DNA of 22,430 nucleotides, from contig CADCPV010000470.1 of assembly GCA_902803345.1 (NCBI GenBank), forward strand, positions 1 to 22,430, given 5' to 3'. The notes beneath the pieces were generated by a model that worked only from the letters and a program-made list of their open reading frames with translations, had not been told where the DNA came from and made no database searches. This document shows, piece by piece, positions 15,724 to 22,430 of the stretch. Position 1 is the first letter of the stretch. Each line of letters starts with the position of its first letter. A program made the position numbers and the translations under genes. The DNA is from an uncultured Eubacteriales bacterium. GTDB lineage: Bacteria > Bacillota_A > Clostridia > Lachnospirales > Lachnospiraceae.

Positions 15724-18700
15724 ATGAAAAAAAGCCTCAGGAAGGAGCTGTTTCGGGAAATCCGAAGATCCCTGAACCGCTACCTTTCCATTTTATTCAT
15801 CGTGATGCTCGGTGTCGGCTTTTTTACCGGTGTACGTGCATCCGAACCGGACATGCGCCTGTCGATGGATGTGATGGCGGATCAGGCCGCCTTCATGGAT
15901 CTTCGGGCGCTTTGTTCTTATGGGATCACAGAAGGCGATCTTCAGGCGCTTTCAGCACTTCCGGATATCACCGCTGCAGAGGGAGAATATTCTGTCGATG
16001 CGCTTGAACGCTCCGGCGCGAAACAGACCGTCCTGCACGTCGCATCTCTAACAGAGAATCTGAATCATATCATGCTTATGGAAGGCCGCTTTCCGGAAAA
16101 ACCCGGAGAGTGCCTGATCGACGCTCAGCTTCCCGTCGTATCGGAGATCCGGATCGGATCGGTGCTGCATCTTGAAAGCGGGACAAAGGATCCGCTTTCC
16201 GACAGCCTGAGACATACGGAACTGACGGTGGTCGGCGCCTGCACCAGCCCGTACTATCTGGATTTTGAGCGCGGCTCGACCGCTGTCGGGAACGGGGAAG
16301 TGACGGGATTCGCGCTGGTCGATCCGGACGAATTCTGCATGGAAGTATACACACAGGCTTATCTTCGCTCGGACGCGCTCCGGGCACTTCTTTACACTTC
16401 CAGAGAATATGATGAGAAACTGACTGAAATTAAAAAAGCGGCGGAAGGCGTCGTTCCGGCGCGTGTTTCGGTGCGCATGGAAGAACTTGTCGGAGATGCG
16501 AAACGGGAACTTGAGGATGCAAAGACGAAGTACAGCGAAGCCCGTGCGGAGGCAGATGAGAAATTCGCGGAGGCTCTTCAGAAACTTCAGGATGCGGAAA
16601 CGAAGCTTCAGGAGGGAGAGGCGGAACTTGAAAAGAACCGGAAAAAACTGGAAAATGCGGCGAAGAAAATAGAGAAGAACGAAGCCGCGCTTCTTGAGGC
16701 GAAAGAGGGGCTTGAAAAGGAAGAAGCCGAGATCGCCGCACTTTCACAGTCCATTTCCCAGAGGGAGCAGTCCTATCAGGCTGCCCGCGCTGCGTGGGTG
16801 GCTGCCAGGACCGCGTATGAGGCGAAAAAACGGGCTTTTCAGGCAAAAGAGCTGGAACTTCGAGTTACAGAGTCTCTGCCGGAGTCGGAGGCCCGTATGG
16901 CCGCAATTTCGCGCCTGGAAGGGGAGCTCCGGGCGCTTCAGGAGGAGCTTTCGCAGGCAGAGCGGGAGCTTCAGGCACACCCGCAGCCGGACAGCAGCAT
17001 CCAGACCCAAATTCTGACGGACAGGATTGCGCTCTATGTCCGGGAGGCACAGCTTGACAAAACCCGGGAGCAGATTTCGGAAGGCGAGGAGGCACTTACA
17101 GCGGGGAAGGAAGAGTACGAGGAAGGACTTCAGGCGCTTCAGGAAGGCGAGCAGACACTCCGGGAGAAGCAGCTTGAATACAGCCGCGGGAAGGCGGACT
17201 TTGAACGGGAGAAGGAAGACGCCGAGGCAGAGCTTTCGGAGGCACTTTTGAAGATCGAAGACGGTGAACGGGAGATCGAGGCCGTGAAAGATCCGGAGTG
17301 GTATATACTCGGGCGGGATTCGATTTCCTCCTATGTTGCGCTCGACAACGACGCGGCCCGCATCGGCGCTCTTGGTAAGGTTTTCCCGGTCATTTTCTTC
17401 CTGGTTGCGGCCCTTGTGAGCCTTGCGACGATGACGCGGATGGTGGAGGAAAAGCGCACGGAAATCGGCACTATGCTCGCACTCGGCTACAGTACGGCGC
17501 AGGTCGCCGGGAAATACATCATCTACGCGCTTTCCGCAACATTGACCGGCAGTGTATTCGGAATCCTTTTAGGGGAAAAAGTGCTTCCGTGGGTGATCAT
17601 CAAAACCTATCGGATCATGTACACGAATCTTCAGGTCACGGAAATCCCGTACCATCTGTATTACGGCATTCTGGCCGCCGCCGCCGCTTCATTCTGTACG
17701 GGCGGTGCCGCGCTGTTTTCCTGCATGCGGTCGATCAAAAAGACACCGGCTGTCCTGATGCGGCCGGCGGCTCCGAAGCAGGGGAAGAGGATCGTGCTGG
17801 AACGGATTTCATGGCTGTGGAAGCGGCTGAGCTTCGGCCAGAAATCGACGCTTCGGAATCTGTTCCGCTATAAAAAGCGGCTTTTCATGACGATCTTCGG
17901 GATCGGGGCCTGCATGGCGCTTCTTCTTGTGGGATTCGGGCTCAGGGACTCGATTTATGTCGTGACGGACAAACAGTTCGGGGATATCTGGAGATATGAC
18001 GGGACCATCGCGCTTTCCGAAACAGCGGATGAGCGGAATCCGGCAGACCTGTGTTCGGAAATAAATGAGACAGACGGAATCAGCGCAGTACTTCCGGTTT
18101 TTCAGAAGCAGGTTGATGTTTCCGTGAACGGCACCACAAAGCAGGGAAACCTGATTGTTCCGGCGGATCCGGAGACTTTTATGCAGATGGTGTCGCTTCG
18201 TGACCGGAAGACAGCGGAACCGCGCGTGCTCAGTTCAGAGGGCGTTATCATTACGGAAAAGTTAGCACGCCAGCTTTCCGTGGAGGCCGGCGGATCCATC
18301 CGTATCAAGGAAGATGAATTCCGGTCCCGTACGGTCACGGTTGCCGGAATCACGGAAAATTACGTTTACCAGTATATTTACATGACGCCGGATTATTATG
18401 AAAAGAGCTTCGGCACGGAAGCAGCATACAGTCTTGCGTATTTCTGCCTCCGGGACGAAGCTCAGATTGACGATGTTTCGGAAGAACTGCTGAAACAGGA
18501 AGCCGTCCTCGGCGTTTCACAGATGGGATCCAGTAAAGACACCATCCGGGACATGCTGAAAAACCTGAATCTCATTGTTCTTGTGCTGATCGCATCAGCG
18601 GGACTTCTGGCCGCGGTTGTCATCTACAACCTCAATAACATCAACATAACGGAGAGAGTCCGGGAGCTTGCGACGCTTCGGGTTTTAGGCTACTATGACG

Positions 18701-18966
18701 GGGAGCTTGCAGTATATGTGTACCGCGAGAACGTGATCCTGACGCTTTTCGGGATTGCTGTCGGACTCTTTCTCGGAAAATGGCTCCATGCCTTTACGAT
18801 CCGGACCATTGAGGTGGATGTCATCATGTTCGGACGGGTCATAAACCCCCAGAGTTATCTTTTCAGTGTCCTTCTCACGCTCGGATTTGCCGCTGCCGTG
18901 AACTTTATCATGTTCTTCCGCCTGCGGAAGATCGATATGGTGGAGTCCCTGAAAAGTATCGAGTAA
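15724..18966 (+). CDS. Large FtsX-type ABC transporter permease with extracellular coiled coil
   Basis: From ATG 15724 the protein has 1080 residues. It has an N-terminal membrane segment (about 19-38), an extracellular region starting with a MacB-like domain (about 40-250), a long heptad-rich insert (about 255-522, Glu/Lys/Gln/Leu), then three membrane segments of the first FtsX domain (about 551-667). A further membrane segment follows (about 719-740), then a second extracellular domain (about 745-940) and a final FtsX domain with three segments ending at MVESLKSIE. It forms the transporter with the ATPase four bases upstream. The start is ambiguous: ATG 15682, overlapping the ATPase gene, has a better Shine-Dalgarno (GAGG six bases away), but family members usually begin near MKKSLRKELFREI. 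Substrate unknown; related systems export peptides or lipoproteins, or regulate wall hydrolases. Confidence 0.93.
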   Translation: MKKSLRKELFREIRRSLNRYLSILFIVMLGVGFFTGVRASEPDMRLSMDVMADQAAFMDLRALCSYGITEGDLQALSALPDITAAEGEYSVDALERSGAKQTVLHVASLTENLNHIMLMEGRFPEKPGECLIDAQLPVVSEIRIGSVLHLESGTKDPLSDSLRHTELTVVGACTSPYYLDFERGSTAVGNGEVTGFALVDPDEFCMEVYTQAYLRSDALRALLYTSREYDEKLTEIKKAAEGVVPARVSVRMEELVGDAKRELEDAKTKYSEARAEADEKFAEALQKLQDAETKLQEGEAELEKNRKKLENAAKKIEKNEAALLEAKEGLEKEEAEIAALSQSISQREQSYQAARAAWVAARTAYEAKKRAFQAKELELRVTESLPESEARMAAISRLEGELRALQEELSQAERELQAHPQPDSSIQTQILTDRIALYVREAQLDKTREQISEGEEALTAGKEEYEEGLQALQEGEQTLREKQLEYSRGKADFEREKEDAEAELSEALLKIEDGEREIEAVKDPEWYILGRDSISSYVALDNDAARIGALGKVFPVIFFLVAALVSLATMTRMVEEKRTEIGTMLALGYSTAQVAGKYIIYALSATLTGSVFGILLGEKVLPWVIIKTYRIMYTNLQVTEIPYHLYYGILAAAAASFCTGGAALFSCMRSIKKTPAVLMRPAAPKQGKRIVLERISWLWKRLSFGQKSTLRNLFRYKKRLFMTIFGIGACMALLLVGFGLRDSIYVVTDKQFGDIWRYDGTIALSETADERNPADLCSEINETDGISAVLPVFQKQVDVSVNGTTKQGNLIVPADPETFMQMVSLRDRKTAEPRVLSSEGVIITEKLARQLSVEAGGSIRIKEDEFRSRTVTVAGITENYVYQYIYMTPDYYEKSFGTEAAYSLAYFCLRDEAQIDDVSEELLKQEAVLGVSQMGSSKDTIRDMLKNLNLIVLVLIASAGLLAAVVIYNLNNINITERVRELATLRVLGYYDGELAVYVYRENVILTLFGIAVGLFLGKWLHAFTIRTIEVDVIMFGRVINPQSYLFSVLLTLGFAAAVNFIMFFRLRKIDMVESLKSIE

Positions 18967-18969
18967 AAA

Positions 18970-20256
18970 TCAGGCTTCTTCTGAGAAACGCTCCCGGTTG
19001 ATCCAGAGACCGAGCGCAGGATTCGGAATATAGTAGATCTCTTCCCCGTCCACGACGTTATACCCATAACGGAGTGTGCGGGGATTGTATTTTTCTGCGA
19101 GTTCGTCATAGTCCGCGGCACAGAAACCGGCAGCTTCGATTTCTTCCTTCGTGATCTCTTTGACCGCATAGGTGATTGTGAAACGGCCGTCCGAGGATCC
19201 GTGAATCAGGTGGGCAGCAGCGCCCATGTTGTCGCGAAGATCCTGGTTTTCGGGCTTTCTGAACTCCTCGAGCGTATGGAGACGTCCGCGGTAGCCGTAC
19301 TTCCGGATCAGTTTGTCGACCTGCAGGTCTTCGCCGAATCGCTCGACGCCTGGCGCCAAAATGATCAGGTCACCGCCGTCCGCCATTGCCATGCGCGTCC
19401 GGTAAACGGCCTTGTTGCCGAGCCAGGTGCTCTGGAATTCCGAGGGGTCGAGATAAACCACGCACTTTTTCAGTCCGTGCTCCACAAAGTCGATGTTCCG
19501 GTCCTGCGCGAGTTTTACGGCTTCGGTGAGGCAGTCGCGGCCTTCGCCGAGGAAAAGGCCATGGGTGCGGATCTCACCGCCCGGGGCCGTTGTAACGGTC
19601 AGGGCGAAGAGGATCGGGCGGTCAGAGAGGAAATGTTCCATGCCGTAGTCGAACATTTTCCGGACCGGCGTATAATCCCGGCCCATCATCCGCTCCATGC
19701 CGTAAACCGCGCCGACCATGTGGGACTTGTTGATCATCTCGCTGCCGCCGACACCGACAAAGAGGTTCTTCGCGTGATTGGACATCCCGATTACTTCATG
19801 CGGCACGACCTGGCCGGGAGAGATGATGAGGTCATAGCTTTCATCCATCACGAGGCGATTGATTTCCGCATTGATGGGCTCGGTCCAGAGACCCTCCGTG
19901 ATTTCTGAGAGAAACTCCGCCGGGATTTCGCCGAGTTTCACCACGTCTGTGCGCCAGTTGTGCACGAGCATCCGCTCAAAGGGAATGTCCCCGAACATCG
20001 CATCCCACTGTGCCTTCGTCACCGCGACATGCGTGCCGAGAGCGGGCATGATATCGACCTCGGCACCCAGATTCGTCAGCGCGTGATAATAAACGTTTGT
20101 GATGAAGCCTGCATTGGAATGGAAGCGCGTAAAGTCGGGCGGAAGGATCAGCACTTTCCGAAGCGTCCTGCCCTGAAGGCTCAGAATGAGCGCCTCCCGG
20201 ATCTCTTCCGGGCTGAGGCCCATATCGGTTTCTGCAATCCGGTAAATATCTTTCAT
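18970..20256 (-). CDS. LarA-superfamily (DUF2088) protein, candidate nickel-dependent sugar-acid epimerase
   Basis: This 428-residue cytoplasmic protein resembles nickel-pincer lactate racemase LarA. Visible landmarks are PPDFTRFHSNAG (residues 39-50, the LarA DxTR phosphate/cofactor loop) and ALGTH with H76 (the first catalytic His). Next come VPHEVIGMSNHAKN with H153 and H161, VGVGGSEMINKSH (167-179), and a second Rossmann-like half with GDLIILAPG. The standard GGxK motif, whose Lys links the cofactor, is altered: the residue after GGS is Glu, and the nearest Lys is K177. Characterised family members racemise lactate, malate and other 2-hydroxyacids or epimerise D-gluconate at C2. Its operon partner gnd makes a gluconate/mannonate epimerase a reasonable guess. 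The start has GGAG about 8 bases upstream and lies one base after the upstream phosphatase gene's stop. Confidence 0.8.
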   Translation of the reverse strand: MKDIYRIAETDMGLSPEEIREALILSLQGRTLRKVLILPPDFTRFHSNAGFITNVYYHALTNLGAEVDIMPALGTHVAVTKAQWDAMFGDIPFERMLVHNWRTDVVKLGEIPAEFLSEITEGLWTEPINAEINRLVMDESYDLIISPGQVVPHEVIGMSNHAKNLFVGVGGSEMINKSHMVGAVYGMERMMGRDYTPVRKMFDYGMEHFLSDRPILFALTVTTAPGGEIRTHGLFLGEGRDCLTEAVKLAQDRNIDFVEHGLKKCVVYLDPSEFQSTWLGNKAVYRTRMAMADGGDLIILAPGVERFGEDLQVDKLIRKYGYRGRLHTLEEFRKPENQDLRDNMGAAAHLIHGSSDGRFTITYAVKEITKEEIEAAGFCAADYDELAEKYNPRTLRYGYNVVDGEEIYYIPNPALGLWINRERFSEEA

Positions 20257-20257
20257 A

Positions 20258-21091
20258 TCAGTTTCTCCAAAGAAAAAGATTCATTGCCTGCGCCACACCG
20301 CTGTGATCGCAGGTGTCCGTAACATAGTCGGAAGCCTTTTTGACTTCTTCCCAGGCGTTCCCCATCGCGACACCGATCCCGGCATCCTGAAGCATGGTGA
20401 TATCATTGAGATCATCGCCGAAAGCCATGGTTTCCTGCATCGGAATCCCAAGAGATGCGGCAAGCGCCTGAAGGGCGTTCCCCTTATTCGCTTTCCGGCT
20501 GTTGAATTCAATATTGTTGACAATGGAACTGGTCACGAGAAGATCCGGGAACTCGCCGGGCAGTTTCTTCAGCATTTCTTCGCGGAGTTCCATGTCCCGG
20601 AAGAACATCTGGATTTTCTGGACGCCGGTACCGCGCCGAAGAAGCAGTTCTTTCAGGTCCGGGACCGGTGTGCGGAGTGTTTGGACCATTTCCAGCGTAT
20701 GCGGGTTCGAAATATACTGTTCCGCCTGATCGTAGAGGCTCTTCGTCATCCAGCCCCAGCCGTTCTGGAAACAGTCATAGATGACCGGGAGCGTATCGAG
20801 CCGATTCATGACTTCGACAGCACGATCCGCGGGAATTTCACCTGCGAAAACTGTATGATCCTGCCGGATATCGTAAACCTGCGCGCCGTTGACGGTGATC
20901 ACATAGTTTACATACGGAAGGTCCCGGATGACTTTCGGCATACCTCTGTAAAAACGACCGGTGGCGGGGACGATTTCGATCCCCGCCTCAGCTGCTTTTT
21001 CGAGCGCTTCTGAATTTTCCGTCGTCAGTTCTTTGTCGGAATTCAGAAGCGTCCCATCCAGGTCCAGTGCAATCAGTCTGATCTTATGCAT
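20258..21091 (-). CDS. Cof-type HAD-superfamily hydrolase (sugar phosphatase candidate)
   Basis: I place the start at ATG 21091, giving 277 residues beginning [17 protein letters not shown]; upstream in-frame codons read into the gnd gene and lack family similarity. HAD motif I is D10-L-D12-G-T; ATGR follows as motif II; motif IV is GDDLND (G225-D230), and the C2-type cap lies between. The family uses an aspartyl-phosphate intermediate with magnesium to remove phosphate from small molecules such as sugar phosphates, in the cytoplasm. The ATG overlaps the gnd stop by 8 bases (ATGCATAA), and the LarA-like gene follows after one base, so the three genes are translationally linked. Specific substrate unknown; a phosphorylated sugar or sugar acid is likely from context. 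Confidence 0.92.
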   Translation of the reverse strand: MHKIRLIALDLDGTLLNSDKELTTENSEALEKAAEAGIEIVPATGRFYRGMPKVIRDLPYVNYVITVNGAQVYDIRQDHTVFAGEIPADRAVEVMNRLDTLPVIYDCFQNGWGWMTKSLYDQAEQYISNPHTLEMVQTLRTPVPDLKELLLRRGTGVQKIQMFFRDMELREEMLKKLPGEFPDLLVTSSIVNNIEFNSRKANKGNALQALAASLGIPMQETMAFGDDLNDITMLQDAGIGVAMGNAWEEVKKASDYVTDTCDHSGVAQAMNLFLWRN

Positions 21092-22430
21092 TGTAAGTCG
21101 TTGCCGAGGTACTTCCGCCGTGGCCGGTCCAGTTGGTGTGGAAGAACTCGCCCCGCGGCGCATCCACGCGCTCGTAGGTATGGGCGCCGAAGTAGTCCCG
21201 CTGTGCCTGCAGGAGGTTTGCCGGAAGGCGCTCTGTCGTATAGCCGTCGAAATAGGAGAGCGCTGAAGTCATGGCCGGCGCCGGAATTCCGTACTGCAGG
21301 GCCGAAGCCGCGACTTTCCGCCAGGCGGGAACGAGCTTTTCAATGGTCTCTTTGAAATAGGGGTCAAGAAGGAGGTTTCTGAGCTCCGGATTCTTCTCAT
21401 AAGCTTCCTTGATCTTCCCGAGGAAGACGGAACGGATAATGCATCCGCCGCGCCACATCAGCGCGATGCCGCCATAATTCAGGTTCCATCCATAGGTTTT
21501 TGCCGCAGAACGCATCAGGGTGTAGCCCTGGGCATAGGAAATGATCTTGCTCGCATAGAGTGCCTGGCGGATTGCTTCCACCATTTCCGCCTTGTCGCCT
21601 TCAAATGCGGGGATTGTTCTTTGGAACACACCGGCTGCTTCCACGCGCTCTTCTTTCATCGAAGAGAGACAGCGGGCAAAGACAGCTTCACTGATCAGGG
21701 TAAGCGGAACGCCTTCGTTCAGCGCGGAGATGCCGGTCCATTTGCCGGTACCCTTCTGGCCTGCGGTGTCAAGGATTTTCTCAACGAGCGGCTCTCCGTC
21801 CGTATCCTTGTAGCCGAGGATATTTCCGGTGATCTCAATCAGGTAAGAATCCAGTTCCGTCTGATTCCATGCGCGGAAAATGTCCTGCATTTCTTCATCG
21901 GAGAGCCCGAGAAGATCCCGCATCAGCTGGTAGGCTTCGCAGATCAGTTCCATGTCGCCGTATTCGATGCCGTTGTGGACCATTTTGACAAAGTGGCCTG
22001 CTCCGTTCTCGCCGACCCAGTCACAGCAGGGCTCGCCGTTTTCGACCTTGGCGCAGATGCTCTGGAAAATCGGCTTTACGCGTTCCCAGGCTGCGGGCGA
22101 TCCGCCGGGCATCATCGAAGGGCCGTTCAGTGCGCCTTCCTCACCGCCGGAAACGCCGGTTCCGATAAAGAGCTTGCCCTGCGATTCCACAAGCGCAGTC
22201 CGCCGCATGGTATCCTCATAATTGCTGTTTCCGCCGTCCACGATGATGTCGCCGTCCGAAAGAAGCGGCAGGATCTCTTCGATGACCATATCGACGGGTC
22301 GTCCGGCGCGGATCATCATAAAGACGACACGCGGAGCACGGATGCTTTCGATAAGGTCCTTGTAATTGTATGAGGGAAGGAAGTTCTTTCCGGCTTCCTG
22401 CTCCATAAAGGCATCCGTCATTTCCGGCTC
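21084..22430 (-). CDS. gnd: 6-phosphogluconate dehydrogenase, decarboxylating (N-terminus beyond the window)
   Basis: The gene runs off the right edge. 448 residues are visible and about 35-40 are missing, including the GxGxxG nucleotide loop; the Met at 22421 is internal, because codons continue upstream to the last base. Present are [28 protein letters not shown] with the substrate-binding Ser/Gly turn, and [16 protein letters not shown], which holds the catalytic Lys and Glu (K183 and E190 in E. coli numbering). The C-terminal [12 protein letters not shown] and HTNWTG segments are also present. The enzyme oxidises 6-phosphogluconate to ribulose-5-phosphate and CO2 with reduction of NADP or NAD. 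It heads a minus-strand operon with the phosphatase and LarA-like genes, suggesting a role in gluconate use as well as the pentose phosphate pathway. The upstream control region is outside the window. Confidence 0.97.
   Translation of the reverse strand, partial: EPEMTDAFMEQEAGKNFLPSYNYKDLIESIRAPRVVFMMIRAGRPVDMVIEEILPLLSDGDIIVDGGNSNYEDTMRRTALVESQGKLFIGTGVSGGEEGALNGPSMMPGGSPAAWERVKPIFQSICAKVENGEPCCDWVGENGAGHFVKMVHNGIEYGDMELICEAYQLMRDLLGLSDEEMQDIFRAWNQTELDSYLIEITGNILGYKDTDGEPLVEKILDTAGQKGTGKWTGISALNEGVPLTLISEAVFARCLSSMKEERVEAAGVFQRTIPAFEGDKAEMVEAIRQALYASKIISYAQGYTLMRSAAKTYGWNLNYGGIALMWRGGCIIRSVFLGKIKEAYEKNPELRNLLLDPYFKETIEKLVPAWRKVAASALQYGIPAPAMTSALSYFDGYTTERLPANLLQAQRDYFGAHTYERVDAPRGEFFHTNWTGHGGSTSATTYNA

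Noticed and set aside
21092..21163. Longer start for the HAD hydrolase at 21163
   Set aside because: The 24 extra residues overlap the gnd C-terminus and are unlike HAD N-termini, which start just before the DLDGT motif.

Overview
The window looks like chromosomal DNA of a fairly GC-rich, anaerobic member of the Clostridia, probably in or near the Lachnospiraceae. The evidence is AGGAGG-type ribosome binding sites, sigma-A-type promoters with 17-base spacers, a lipoprotein with a Gram-positive-style signal, an aldo/keto reductase carrying two ferredoxin-type clusters, and a large clostridial-style FtsX permease. This placement is inference. No phage, plasmid, insertion-sequence, CRISPR, tRNA or rRNA signature is visible. 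Gene density is high and no gap between genes reaches 300 bases.

Layout. (1) Bases 1-1496 hold a 5'-truncated GH3/NagZ-type glycosidase. (2) 1728-3893 is a 721-residue soluble protein I do not recognise, with its own promoter and what look like diverged internal repeats. (3) On the minus strand, xseA and xseB (exonuclease VII) run from 5644 down to 3927. XseA carries an extra N-terminal DUF5710-like module and a substitution at a usually invariant active-site position. (4) 5850-6968 is an aldo/keto reductase with two 4Fe-4S motifs, followed by a long REP-like hairpin at 6988-7041. (5) 8522-7080 (minus) is a lipoprotein with Thr/Glu-rich linkers. (6) 8807-10192 is a polytopic DUF4153/DUF4173-type membrane protein. 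(7) 10295-12991 is a cytoplasmic glycoside hydrolase of GH106-like type. (8) 13169-18966 is a compact operon: glmS, then an ABC ATPase one base later, then an FtsX-type permease with a coiled-coil insert of about 265 residues. (9) On the minus strand, 22430-18970 is an operon of gnd (truncated by the window edge), a Cof-type HAD phosphatase and a LarA-superfamily protein, with an 8-base overlap and a 1-base gap.

How the genes may work together. GlmS makes glucosamine-6-phosphate for cell-wall precursors, and its tight link to an FtsEX-like transporter suggests an envelope function. The GH3 enzyme and the GH106-like enzyme fit glycan turnover and plant-glycan use. The gnd-HAD-LarA cluster fits sugar-acid metabolism: characterised LarA relatives include a D-gluconate 2-epimerase, and Gnd consumes 6-phosphogluconate.

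Most genes are ordinary. The items that deserve a second look are the repeat-containing 721-residue protein, the DUF5710-XseA fusion with its GHAGN motif, the REP-like hairpin, the glmS-FtsX operon with its coiled coil, and the divergent LarA-like protein. I did not find a clearly new defence or mobile system.
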